DNA of 64,000 bases. Source: JAHBXE01 sp044222195. Its GTDB lineage: Bacteria; Planctomycetota; Phycisphaerae; Phycisphaerales; UBA1924. Below are positions 32,646-41,196 of the stretch, one piece after another. Where the stretch lies: contig JBGANS010000005.1 of assembly GCA_044222195.1 (NCBI GenBank), forward strand, positions 198,949-262,948, given 5' to 3'. The notes below the pieces were generated by a model. It was not told the origin of the DNA. It did not search any database and was given only the letters and a program-made list of their open reading frames with translations. The position numbers were made by a program, and so were the translations under genes. How positions within the stretch are numbered: the first letter of the stretch is position 1; every line of letters begins with the position of its first letter.

Positions 32646-35600
32646 ATGCAACTGATCGCACAAGTCTGCATCCGGCGTCCGGTGTTCGCGGCGATGCTGG
32701 TGCTGGCGATGGTGGTGGTGGGGGGCGTGGCGTTCAGCAAGCTGCTGGTGGACCGGCTGCCGTCGGCGGACCTGCCGACGGTGAGCGTGCGCACGAGCCT
32801 TCCGGGCGCTTCGCCGGAAGAGGTTGAGACGCAGGTGTCGCAGGTGATCGAGGAAGCGGTGAACACGGTTGAGGGGATGGAGGAACTGCGGTCGATTTCC
32901 GGTCAGGGGCAGTCGATCGTGATGGCCACATTCCGGCTGGAGCGGAATATCGACGTGGCGGCGCAGGATGTGCGGGACCGAGTCGCCGCGGCGATCAGGA
33001 ACCTGCCTGAGGACATCCAGCCGCCGATCATTTCGAAGTTTGATAACGACTCTTCGCCCGTGGTGACGCTGGCGCTTTCGGGGGATCGGTCGATCCGTGA
33101 GCTGACGGAGCTGGCGGACAAGACGATCCGACCGATGCTGGAGCGATCGAGCGGGGTGGGCGGCGTGACGATTGTGGGCGGGCTCGAGCGGACGGTGAAT
33201 GTGTGGGTGGATGCGGACCGGCTGGCGGCGCACGCGATCCCGATCACGGCGGTGCGCGACGCGGTGCAGCGGCAGAACTCGGATGTGCCGGGCGGGAACG
33301 TCACGGGCGCGGTGCGTGAGAACGTGCTGCGGACGTTGGGGAAACTGACGACGGCGGAGGCGTTCAACGACATCGCGGTCGGGATGGTGGACGGGGTGCC
33401 GATTCGCGTGCGGGACATCGGGTACGCGGAAGATGGAACGAAGGAGCGGCGGTCTTCGGCGAGGCTGGACGGTGCGCCCGCGGTGTCGATCGAGATTCGG
33501 CGGCAGTCCGGGGCCAACAGCGTTGCGGTGATCGAGGGTGTGAAGCGAGAGGTGGAGCGGGCGCGGCAGGAGCTGCCCGCGGGCGTGCGGCTGGAAGTGA
33601 TTCGAGATCAGTCGTCGTACATCTACGCGGCGCTGCACGAGATTGAGACCCACCTGGTGCTGGGGACGATCCTGGCGTCGCTGGTCGTGCTGGTGTTCAT
33701 GCGGTCGTGGCGGTCCACGATGATCGCGGCGGTGGCGATTCCCGTGTCGCTGATTTCGACGTTTGCGGTGATGTGGCTGCTGGGCTTCACGCTCAACAGC
33801 GTGACGATGCTGGCGCTGGTGTTGATGGTCGGGATCGTGATCGACGACGCAATCGTGGTGCTGGAGAACATCTTCCGGTACGTGGAAGAGAAGGGGATGC
33901 GGCCGTTCGAGGCGGCGCGGCACGCGACGGGCGAGATCGGACTGGCGGTGCTCTCGACGACGCTGTCGCTCGTGGTGATCTTCCTGCCGGTGTCGTTCAT
34001 GTCGTCGATTTCGGGACGGTTTTTGTACCAGTTCGGCATCACCGCAGCGGTGGCGGTGCTGGTCAGCATGCTGGTGTCGTTCTCGCTGACACCGATGATG
34101 GCGTCGCGGATGCTGAGGGCGGGGACATCGCATTCGGGTGGCGCGGCGTCGCGGGGCGGGTTCTACGCGCGGATCGACGGGAGCTACACCCGCCTGCTGC
34201 GGCTTTCCATGCGGTGGCGGATCGCGGTGGTGGTTCTGGCGGTGGCGGTGGTGGCGGCGGCGGCGCCGATGTATTCGATTCTCAAGCAGGACTACCTGCC
34301 GAGTGATATTGACGAGGCGGAGTTCCAGATCAACGTGAACGGGCCGGAGGGGTCGAGCTTCGCGTCGTTTGACGCCGCGATGCAGCAGGTGGAGGCCCGC
34401 GTGCGAGCGGACCCGGCGGTCAGGACGACGCTGGTGTCCAACGGCGGGTCGTTCCTCGGGCAGGTCAACCGGGGCGAGATCCACGTGCGGATCGCGCCGC
34501 ACCATGAGCGGGTGTTCTCGATCTCGCGACTGTGGAGCGCGGCGCTCAAGGGCAGACCTCAGGACGCGTTCAAGGGCAACTACACGCAGACGGACGTGAT
34601 GCAGCGGATGCGGCAATCGCTGCGGGGCCTGCCGGGTCTGAGGGTGTCCATCCGGAACTACGCGGCGTTCAACATCGGCGGGGGCAACTTCGATATTGAC
34701 CTGGCGATCCGCGGGCCGGAGCTGGTCAAGCTCGCCGAGTACACGGAGAAGCTGCGTTCGAGGGGGCTCGAGGTCGGAGGGATTCCCGACGCCGATACGA
34801 CGCTCAAGCTTGACACGCCGGAGCTCCGGGTGGTGATCGATCGAGAGCGTGCCGCGGACCTGGGTGTGACGGCCGAAGCAATCGGATCGGCCTTGCGGAC
34901 GCTGGTGGGCGGTGATGAAGAGGTGTCGCGTTTCCGCGATCCGGGTACGAGCGAGGACTATGACGTCCAGCTGCGGCTGGTCGCGGCGGATCGCAATGAC
35001 CCGAGCGAGCTTCCGCGGCTGCTGGTGCCGGGGACTCGCGGCGTGGTGGAACTGCGCAGCATTGCTTCGATCGAGCCGGCCGCGTCCGCGGCGCGCATCG
35101 ACCGTCTGAACCGCCAGCGTGCGGCGAACGTCCGCGGCACGGTTGGCCCCGGATTTGCCCTGGCGGACCGGCTGGACGCCATGCGGAAGGAAGTCGCGGC
35201 ACTGAACATGCCAAGTTCGTACTCCCTGCTGGTGCTTGGGCGCGGGCGAGAGTTGGAAAGGACGTTCAAGGAGTTCCTGCTGGCGTTCGCGCTTTCGGTG
35301 GTGTTCATGTACATGATCCTGGCGAGCAACTACGAAAGTCTCGTGCACCCGTTCACGATCCTGCTGTCGCTGCCGCTGAGCGTGCCTTTCGCGTTCGGTT
35401 CGCTCTACCTGTTCGGAGGCTCTCTCAATCTCTACTCAGCGCTCGGGATCCTGGTGCTCTTCGGCGTTGTCAAGAAAAACGCGATCCTGCAGATTGATCA
35501 CATGAATCAACTGAGGAACAAGGGAATGCCGCGGGCGGAGGCGATCATTCAGGGAAGCCGGGACCGGTTGCGGCCGATCCTGATGACGACGCTGGCGCTT

Positions 35601-35819
35601 GTCGGCGGGATGCTGCCGTTGGCCCTGGGCACCGGCCCCGGGTCGGAAGAGAGGCGGGCGGTATCGATCGTGGTGATCGGCGGGCAGATGCTCTCGTTGC
35701 TGCTCACGCTCCTGGTGACCCCCGTGGTGTATTCGCTGCTCGACGATGTTGCACTCAAAGTGCGTCGGCGCAGGCCCGTGGTGAACGTTGCCGGCGCACC
35801 GCTGCCGGAAGCCCACTGA
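32646..35819 (+). CDS. RND multidrug efflux transporter (HAE1 type)
   Basis: 1057 residues with twelve membrane segments and two large periplasmic loops. The TM4 proton-relay pair D400-D401 (GIVIDDAIVVLENIF) marks it as HAE1 (hydrophobe/amphiphile) rather than heavy-metal type. PTVSVRTSLPGASPEEVE and SISGQGQS are typical porter-domain segments. It exports organic compounds by proton antiport with the adaptor and channel next to it. The stop lies 4 bases from the convergent next gene. Confidence 0.94.
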   Translation: MQLIAQVCIRRPVFAAMLVLAMVVVGGVAFSKLLVDRLPSADLPTVSVRTSLPGASPEEVETQVSQVIEEAVNTVEGMEELRSISGQGQSIVMATFRLERNIDVAAQDVRDRVAAAIRNLPEDIQPPIISKFDNDSSPVVTLALSGDRSIRELTELADKTIRPMLERSSGVGGVTIVGGLERTVNVWVDADRLAAHAIPITAVRDAVQRQNSDVPGGNVTGAVRENVLRTLGKLTTAEAFNDIAVGMVDGVPIRVRDIGYAEDGTKERRSSARLDGAPAVSIEIRRQSGANSVAVIEGVKREVERARQELPAGVRLEVIRDQSSYIYAALHEIETHLVLGTILASLVVLVFMRSWRSTMIAAVAIPVSLISTFAVMWLLGFTLNSVTMLALVLMVGIVIDDAIVVLENIFRYVEEKGMRPFEAARHATGEIGLAVLSTTLSLVVIFLPVSFMSSISGRFLYQFGITAAVAVLVSMLVSFSLTPMMASRMLRAGTSHSGGAASRGGFYARIDGSYTRLLRLSMRWRIAVVVLAVAVVAAAAPMYSILKQDYLPSDIDEAEFQINVNGPEGSSFASFDAAMQQVEARVRADPAVRTTLVSNGGSFLGQVNRGEIHVRIAPHHERVFSISRLWSAALKGRPQDAFKGNYTQTDVMQRMRQSLRGLPGLRVSIRNYAAFNIGGGNFDIDLAIRGPELVKLAEYTEKLRSRGLEVGGIPDADTTLKLDTPELRVVIDRERAADLGVTAEAIGSALRTLVGGDEEVSRFRDPGTSEDYDVQLRLVAADRNDPSELPRLLVPGTRGVVELRSIASIEPAASAARIDRLNRQRAANVRGTVGPGFALADRLDAMRKEVAALNMPSSYSLLVLGRGRELERTFKEFLLAFALSVVFMYMILASNYESLVHPFTILLSLPLSVPFAFGSLYLFGGSLNLYSALGILVLFGVVKKNAILQIDHMNQLRNKGMPRAEAIIQGSRDRLRPILMTTLALVGGMLPLALGTGPGSEERRAVSIVVIGGQMLSLLLTLLVTPVVYSLLDDVALKVRRRRPVVNVAGAPLPEAH

Positions 35820-35823
35820 ATCG

Positions 35824-36423
35824 TCAGGCGGCCACGCGGATGGCCTCGATCGCCCAGGCCGGCGTTTCGCTGACGACCTTTCGCACGATGGCGGCGCGGC
35901 TGAAGTAGTACAACGCCGTCAGCCCGGGCGCGATGAGCCCGATGACGGCCATCCCGCCGTAAAGGCCGTATGTAACCAGGTCGGTGAGGTCGCGGACGAG
36001 GGCGTCGGTGGACGGGTCCCCGGTGGAGCCGGCGAGGCTCTTGAGTGCTGGGTCCCTGAGGGCGGCGGACAGCGAATACGAGGCGTACGCGACGATGACG
36101 ACGCCGAGCGCGATCTGGTTGAATCCGAGCACGCGCGCACCCCGCGGGTCGAATCGCTTGAGCATCGCCCCGCCGCGGAACTCGTTGAAGGCCAAAGCGC
36201 ACAGCAGGACGCCGAGGGCGAGCGCGACAAAGTCGCCAAAGGCAACGGCCAGCATGGTGAGCCCGCCGAAGACGGCCAGGGTCCAGGCGCTGGCGTGGGC
36301 GACGCCGGCGGCTCGACGAATCTTCTTGCCCCGGGCCTTGGCATCGGCCAGGATCTGAAGATCCGCGGCCGAGAGCGGGCTCGCGGCGCGTTCTCTGGCT
36401 GCTTCTGGTAGTGGTTCGGGCAT
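35824..36423 (-). CDS. Membrane protein of unknown function
   Basis: 199 residues from the ATG at 36423, with GTG codons just upstream as alternatives. A polar N-terminus (about 40 residues) is followed by four hydrophobic segments near residues 45-65, 68-83, 100-122 and 150-175. FNEFRGGAMLKRFDPRGARV lies between the second and third. No family recognised. Convergent with the RND gene, separated by 4 bases. Confidence 0.75.
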   Translation of the reverse strand: MPEPLPEAARERAASPLSAADLQILADAKARGKKIRRAAGVAHASAWTLAVFGGLTMLAVAFGDFVALALGVLLCALAFNEFRGGAMLKRFDPRGARVLGFNQIALGVVIVAYASYSLSAALRDPALKSLAGSTGDPSTDALVRDLTDLVTYGLYGGMAVIGLIAPGLTALYYFSRAAIVRKVVSETPAWAIEAIRVAA

Positions 36424-36879
36424 GTTCACCACCGACCTGTATCGGTTGCCCGGCGGGACCGGGCGATGGGCAGTGACGAAAGTGATTCGCGCGGCGTCCG
36501 ACCATGGTCGGGTTTCATGTCGGAAACCTCACTCTAGCGCGGGGAACGGCGAAACGTGGAATGTACCGACCGTAACTGGCTTGCAAGAGCCCGCGACGGC
36601 GCCTGAAAGCGCCCGCGGAACACCTCTCCGGAGGTCCGGCTGATTGAGGCCATGGCGAAGGGAGTCGTCGAGTCACTGAAGCAGGGCGCATAGACGGTCC
36701 GCGTCGTCGCGCTCTGCCAATCCTGAAGTGACTTCCGGCGGGTGGCGAATTTCAAGGGTCTCGCGGTCTGGGGCGGTTGTTTTGTGAATTGTCTGATGGG
36801 GGCAGGGGTGTTTGTGCACGTGTCGAGCAGAGAAGGGCCGCGGTCGGCCCTCTCGCCACCCACCTGAAAGGGGCTCGAC
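36424..36879. other. 456-base intergenic region with small hairpins
   Basis: No supported gene. GCCCGG-N5-CCGGGC near 36448, ACCTC-TCCG-GAGGT near 36621 and AGGGCCG-CGGT-CGGCCCT at 36834-36851 are short perfect stems. The last is immediately upstream of the gene at 36880 and could affect its expression. Confidence 0.5.
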
Positions 36880-37284
36880 ATGACTCATGGCACGCCTGAA
36901 TCTCGGCTCGGCAACATCCCTTCCAATGGCGTAACGCGGACGTTTCTCATGCTCATCATTCTGTTCGGCCTCGCGGACCTGCTCCTCACCGTTCACGCGA
37001 TGCGCACCACCGGCATGTACGAAGACAACCCGCTCGTCATCTGGCTCATCCGGAATACCAACTCGCCACTGGCGCTGATCGCGTTCAAGCTCAGCACCCT
37101 GGCGGTGGGTGTCGGCCTATTGCGCCGATTCCGGTACAAGGCTAGTGCCACAATCGGCGCCGGTATTGCTGCCGCGGCTCTGGGCGGTGTTCTGGTGATG
37201 TGGCTGTTGTACTACCAGAGCCTTGACGGGCTCGACCTGAACGCGATCGTTCCGCTTGACGAGTCAAACTGGATTCGCCTGTAG
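36880..37284 (+). CDS. Small membrane protein (DUF5658-like)
   Basis: 134 residues with three hydrophobic segments (about 22-42, 62-80 and 88-110). The pattern of LFGLADLLLTVHAM, then EDNPLVIWLI and FKLSTLAVGVGLL is like small DUF5658-type membrane proteins, an assignment made from memory. GAAAGG lies upstream of the ATG. A likely terminator follows at 37316. Function unknown. Confidence 0.7.
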   Translation: MTHGTPESRLGNIPSNGVTRTFLMLIILFGLADLLLTVHAMRTTGMYEDNPLVIWLIRNTNSPLALIAFKLSTLAVGVGLLRRFRYKASATIGAGIAAAALGGVLVMWLLYYQSLDGLDLNAIVPLDESNWIRL

Positions 37285-37315
37285 CGGCAGAACCTTCATC
37301 TCACCCGGGCGGGTC

Positions 37316-37350
37316 AAGGGCCCGGCCGTGCATGTGCACGCCGGGCCTTT
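37316..37350 (+). terminator. Probable intrinsic terminator
   Basis: AAGGGCCCGGC at 37316-37326 pairs with GCCGGGCCTTT at 37340-37350 with one mismatch. The T-run is short (TTT). It lies 31 bases after the stop at 37284. Confidence 0.6.
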
Positions 37351-37512
37351 GGCCTGTGAACGGCGAGGTCTGCCCTTTCTCTGCTCACTTGCAAAACCGT
37401 GATGGGACCAGGGCCTGCCTGGCACGTCTGGGGTGACCCCCGACGGAACCTCGGTTCCAGGATGGCCGGACCGCCACCCCCGAGAACCCGCCGGAGTTCG
37501 AGGAACCCACCC

Positions 37513-38919
37513 ATGATGCTCACTCGCTCCGTCACTTCCCTCTCCTCCCGAGGCCGCACGCTGGCGATCGGGGCCCTGATCGCCGCCGCGGCGACTTCCG
37601 CGGGGTTGACCACCGCCGCCGGCTGGATGTTGGCGGACCGACCGGCCGCAGGGCCCGTCGCGGTCGTTGCCGCTCCCAGCTGTGGATGCGACGCTTCAGC
37701 TTCGAAAATGTCGACCGCGGCGGCGATCGAAGAAGCCCGGGGGGCGGTGTTCATGATCGGGACGAAGGGAGAAGACGGTGGATTCATTCAGATCGGAACC
37801 GGATTTGCGGTGCTCGACAGCGCTGAACATTCGGTCATCGCGACCAACGCGCACGTAGCGCAGTCGGTGGTGGAAGCTCAGTCGTCGAATCGAACCGTTG
37901 TGGCGCGCCGGCCAGGCATCGACGCGCCGGAAGACTTTGTCATCGACGGGTCACCCACGCTCCATCCCGGATACGACCGGTGGCAGAAAGTCAACGAGCG
38001 ACAGCCCTTTGCCATCATCGGGGAAGACGTCGAGCAGGTCAACGTGCTCAACCCGGCCGATGTGGCCCTGCTCTCAGCGCAGGGAAGCGTCGGGCACACG
38101 CTCGCCATCGCACCCGCGGACGACCTCGAGCGGCTGCAGGCCGGGACCGACATTGTCTACCTCGGGTTTCCGGCCGAGAATATCTTCGGTCAAAAGACCA
38201 ATGTCCCCGCCACGGCCGACTTCGGGCACATCCAGTCCATGAGCGGAGTTGTTCTGGAGCCCGCCGCAGCCCGAAGCGCCCTGACCATCCAGCACGACAT
38301 GACGCTCACCGGCGGCTCCAGCGGCGGTCCGATCATGGTGCCAGATCCCTTGACGGGCCGCCTGCTGGTCGTCGGAATCCACAGCGCCAGCAGCTTCGCA
38401 TTCGCTGACGGGAATCGCATCCCGGTTGGCAAGGCCTACGGGCAGCGGGCGGATTATCTCCGCGAGCTCATAGACGGAACGGCCGCGGCCATTCAAGCGG
38501 TTCGAGACATAGAGTGGGCCGGCGAACTCCGCGGGCTGACCAGCGCGCTCGACAAGCGCATGGAGAAAATGGAGCGCGCCATTCTCGATCGCATCAATGC
38601 CGTCAAAGTGCTCTCGGCTTCCGGCAACACCAGCGCTGATCGTGTGGAGGCCATCGGTTCCGTGCTCGTGGACGTCCGGGCCGGCGCGACGTACATCATC
38701 GTCGTGGGGTCGGCGAACTGGGACGAACTCGCCCTTTCGGGCCGGTTCAACGGCGAAACGATCGCCGCTGAGCAGCGCAACCCTTCTGATCCGCTGATTT
38801 GGACCGCGCCGGATTCGGGCTCGCTCAGCCTCGCAGTGACCTCGCAGACACTCTTTGGCGACTCGTCCGTGGAACTCCGCGTCTACGAAGTTCGGCCGGG
38901 CGAGTCGGATTCCAACTGA
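37513..38919 (+). CDS. Exported trypsin-like serine protease
   Basis: 468 residues. The N-terminus has a signal or anchor segment (ALIAAAATSAGLTTAAGWML). The catalytic triad of an S1-type protease is visible as His in ATNAHVAQ, Asp in NPADVALL and Ser in TGGSSGGP. After the protease domain (about residues 75-325) comes a helical stretch and a beta-rich C-terminal domain. GAGGA at 37499-37503 supports the start at 37513. It may act in extracytoplasmic protein quality control or processing; the substrate is unknown. No PDZ domain is seen. Confidence 0.88.
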   Translation: MMLTRSVTSLSSRGRTLAIGALIAAAATSAGLTTAAGWMLADRPAAGPVAVVAAPSCGCDASASKMSTAAAIEEARGAVFMIGTKGEDGGFIQIGTGFAVLDSAEHSVIATNAHVAQSVVEAQSSNRTVVARRPGIDAPEDFVIDGSPTLHPGYDRWQKVNERQPFAIIGEDVEQVNVLNPADVALLSAQGSVGHTLAIAPADDLERLQAGTDIVYLGFPAENIFGQKTNVPATADFGHIQSMSGVVLEPAAARSALTIQHDMTLTGGSSGGPIMVPDPLTGRLLVVGIHSASSFAFADGNRIPVGKAYGQRADYLRELIDGTAAAIQAVRDIEWAGELRGLTSALDKRMEKMERAILDRINAVKVLSASGNTSADRVEAIGSVLVDVRAGATYIIVVGSANWDELALSGRFNGETIAAEQRNPSDPLIWTAPDSGSLSLAVTSQTLFGDSSVELRVYEVRPGESDSN

Positions 38920-38939
38920 GAGCCAGTCTTACCGCGTCG

Positions 38940-38982
38940 CCGATAGGCCGCGTCCCGCAGTGGGCGCGGCCTGTCGGTTTTT
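38940..38982 (+). terminator. Rho-independent terminator
   Basis: CCGATAGGCCGCG at 38940-38952 pairs with CGCGGCCTGTCGG at 38965-38977 (one G-T type mismatch), followed by TTTTT. It ends the protease transcript. Confidence 0.88.
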
Positions 38983-39146
38983 CTCGCGCCGCAATGGCCA
39001 TCTGGCGGACATCCAAGTAGTTGCTGGCGGAATTGCGAATGGTGTTCGCCGCGATGATGGGGTCCTCGCGAGCCCTTCGCGTCTTGGGTGGATTCCGGCG
39101 GCGTGTGCCGTCGGACGATCAGGCACCTGGTATGAAAGGAGTTTCC

Positions 39147-39398
39147 ATGTCTCGTTCCACCTTCCGTTCCGCGTTTGCTCTAGCCGCCCTGGGGCTGACC
39201 CTCGGCGCGACCGCCATGGCGTCTTCCGCGGCGGCTCATCCGGTGAAGCCGTCCGGCCCGGCCCCTCAGGTTTCGGCCGCGGACACGGTATCCGAGGACG
39301 CTGACGCCGCCGACGGGTACTGCGTCTGGGAATGCCGCTGGGTCTACTGCGGCGGCTACTACCGCGAAGTGTGCTACCGCGTTTGCTATCCGTGGTGA
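39147..39398 (+). CDS. Small exported cysteine- and aromatic-rich protein
   Basis: 83 residues from the ATG at 39147, chosen because AAAGGA lies at 39135-39140. Residues 1-28 are a signal peptide. The last 26 residues are crowded with aromatics and five cysteines in the spacing C-x3-C-x4-C-x7-C-x3-C, ending YPW. Two to four of these could pair as disulfides outside the cell, or the segment could bind metal. No family recognised. A perfect 13-bp hairpin follows the stop, then a second tiny membrane protein. Confidence 0.7.
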   Translation: MSRSTFRSAFALAALGLTLGATAMASSAAAHPVKPSGPAPQVSAADTVSEDADAADGYCVWECRWVYCGGYYREVCYRVCYPW

Positions 39399-39404
39399 AT
39401 CAGC

Positions 39405-39434
39405 CGTCCCGGCCGCCGAGAGGCGGCCGGGACG
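39405..39434 (+). terminator. Perfect 13-bp hairpin without T-run
   Basis: CGTCCCGGCCGCC at 39405-39417 and its exact complement at 39422-39434 with a GAGA tetraloop. It lies between two small genes and lacks a T-run, so it may protect mRNA 3' ends or attenuate read-through instead of acting as a full terminator. Confidence 0.6.
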
Positions 39435-39463
39435 ATTCGGCGCTTCCCATCGAAAGGACCAGA

Positions 39464-39673
39464 ATGCAACGCTCACATCCATCCCGTCTGTTTCGCTCGC
39501 TGGCGTGCGAGTGTGTTCAGGTGGTCGCGCTGCTCTTGATGGTGACCCTGGTCGCCGCACCGATCCTCTTCATGCTGATCGTCGGACTCGTGTCGCTCCA
39601 GAGCCAGGCCCTCGCAGCGGACGCCGCCTCGGCTGTAAGACACGCCACTACTCAGCCATATCGAGTCGCGTAG
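39464..39673 (+). CDS. Very small single-span membrane protein
   Basis: 69 residues with one strongly hydrophobic span (about residues 17-42). AAAGGA at 39453-39458 supports the ATG. It overlaps the 3' end of the convergent sigma factor gene by 26 bases. Function unknown. Confidence 0.6.
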   Translation: MQRSHPSRLFRSLACECVQVVALLLMVTLVAAPILFMLIVGLVSLQSQALAADAASAVRHATTQPYRVA

Positions 39674-40238
39674 CAAGCCAGTTCTTGGCAAATCGCCAAT
39701 CTCGCTCGACCGTCGGCAGAGAAGCATCGACGAGCTCCGCCACCTTCGGGAGCGGCATCCCGCACAGTACGTGCAGCGTCACAACCTCCGCCTTGCGAGC
39801 GTCGAGCCCGTGCAGGTCCTGGAGCGCCTTCATCGTTGCCTCCGACAGCTCCTGAGCATTGGCGTCCGGTTCGCTCCCTAGTCCGTCCAGCCCCCCGTCT
39901 CCCCCCCGCTTGCCCGCGCCGCGCTTGCCAGCCAAACGGTGCCTCTGATAGCTGTTGAGCAGCCGGACCGTGATCATCGTGGCGATCGCAAAGAACTGCT
40001 TGCTGTTGGCAAAGGCCTCGCGCTGCTTAAGAAGTTCCATCACGACGTCGTTGGCCAGAGCCGTCGGCTGCAGCGTCACGCCTGCGAGCAGCGGACCGAA
40101 CTTGTCGTTCATGCGCTTGGCGGCAATGCCACGCAGGTCCGAGTACACAGCATCGATCAGTTCCGCGAAGGCACCCTGCTTGTCCCCCTCGAGCTGCTTG
40201 AGCATCGAGGTAATGCCGGGCTCGTTGGAAAGGTCCAT
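39648..40238 (-). CDS. RNA polymerase sigma factor, planctomycete ECF-like type
   Basis: 196 residues from the ATG at 40238, with AGGGAGA upstream. Region 2 includes FAELIDAVYSDLRGIAAKRM and TLQPTALANDVVMELL; region 4 is SEATMKALQDLHGLDARKAEVVTLHVLCGMPLPKVAELVDASLPTVERDWRFAKNWL in parts. The TLQPTAL signature belongs to the ECF-like sigma family (TIGR02999 type) that is expanded in planctomycetes. The segment between 40239 and 40361 in the same frame has no family match. No anti-sigma gene is adjacent. It may control the small exported proteins next to it. Confidence 0.88.
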   Translation of the reverse strand: MDLSNEPGITSMLKQLEGDKQGAFAELIDAVYSDLRGIAAKRMNDKFGPLLAGVTLQPTALANDVVMELLKQREAFANSKQFFAIATMITVRLLNSYQRHRLAGKRGAGKRGGDGGLDGLGSEPDANAQELSEATMKALQDLHGLDARKAEVVTLHVLCGMPLPKVAELVDASLPTVERDWRFAKNWLATRLDMAE

Positions 40239-40315
40239 GGATGCTGATCTCCCTGGTGATGGGGTCTGCATTGTACCGGCACGTGTAGGGCGGTCGGACG
40301 AACAAGGAGCACCCC

Positions 40316-40630
40316 ATGACCAGCCCATCGCCTCATCATCAGCCGCACGCCAATCGCGCATTCCGGGGCCTGATCTCGAGCGGCCTGTGCCGCGCGGTGT
40401 CGGCGTTCAGACGCTCTCCCAACCCTGTCGGCCCGGTCACGTTCGCCACGCTGATGCCCACGGTGTCTTCGCGGGCGGCCGCCCGTCGGTCTCTCATCCG
40501 CGGCTACCGCATGATGGCCGAGCGCTATGCACAAAAAGGGCAACACGTTCTCGCGGGCTGCTGCCATGAGTGCGCCGACGTCTTGGAGTCCTCGACTTCC
40601 CCGGACGCGAGCGACGCCCCCGGCATGTGA
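40316..40630 (+). CDS. Small protein of unknown function
   Basis: 104 residues, basic, with Arg/Ser/Ala-rich N-terminus and a C-terminal GCCHECADVLES segment (Cys-Cys-x2-Cys with His). AAGGAG at 40304-40309 is a strong ribosome binding site. It is divergent from the sigma factor by 77 bases. No family recognised. Confidence 0.55.
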   Translation: MTSPSPHHQPHANRAFRGLISSGLCRAVSAFRRSPNPVGPVTFATLMPTVSSRAAARRSLIRGYRMMAERYAQKGQHVLAGCCHECADVLESSTSPDASDAPGM

Positions 40631-40833
40631 GTGTCGGAGACCCGGTCATGGACATCCGCCGGCCCGCACGAGCGGCGAATTGTCCGGACACGTTTTCGAT
40701 TCAAAGGGCAAGTGACCCCGGCGGCCTAGGGTGACCAGGATGTGCCCTGTTTTGGGCTCAAACTTGTCTGTTTTGTCACCCTGCCGAAGGATCAGAGTCG
40801 GCGCAAGTGCATGGCAGGTAGGCGCTTAATGCG

Positions 40834-40857
40834 TGTCACCTCCTGAGGGTGGTGACA
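40834..40857. repeat. Perfect inverted repeat TGTCACC-N10-GGTGACA
   Basis: 7-base arms, exact. Operator-like geometry; related GGTGAC cores occur 100 bases upstream. Confidence 0.65.
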
Positions 40858-40983
40858 TCGATGTCCGCACCGTCGAGCGGCTGCAATCGAAGGCACAGGA
40901 CCTGCCGGGTGCCGAAGGCGTCGTGCGCCAGCCGATCCGCGTTTGCAGGACCGTGAGCGGGGGTCAAGTCTGTTGTCCCCGGT

Positions 40984-40999
40984 CCGAGATGCATCTCGG
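40984..40999. repeat. 16-bp perfect palindrome CCGAGATGCATCTCGG
   Basis: Exact two-fold symmetry, 198 bases before the first gene of the metal island. Confidence 0.65.
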
Positions 41000-41196
41000 G
41001 CTCTGCGAAAGGCAACATGTTCAACCCCTTCAATCGAGCGTTGGAGGTCCTGGCCACCGCCGTACATGAGAGATGCCCTCGAGATAAGAGGACGCCAGGG
41101 CAGAAGGCCATTGGCGGCCGCTCGACCCCGCTCTCCAAACCGTCGATAACCCTCTTGGACAGCCCGGTCTCACTTGGTGTACCATTTGCTCTTGGC

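Larger units (their letters stand above)
40631..41196. other. 566-base structured non-coding region ahead of the metal-resistance island
   Basis: No convincing gene. It contains several inverted repeats: TGTCCGGACA at 40681-40690, AGGGTGAC (40728-40735) facing GTCACCCT (40775-40782), GCCC-TGTTTT-GGGC within that interval, TGTCACC-N10-GGTGACA at 40834-40857, and the 16-bp palindrome CCGAGATGCATCTCGG at 40984-40999. The repeated GGTGAC/GTCACC core suggests either a degraded insertion-sequence end or a cluster of protein-binding sites. Confidence 0.5.

Noticed and set aside
32397..35348. A 983-codon open frame on the minus strand across the RND pump gene
   Set aside because: It is antisense to a gene with full family signatures, and its protein is His/Arg/Pro-rich without domains; GC-rich codon use leaves such shadow frames open.
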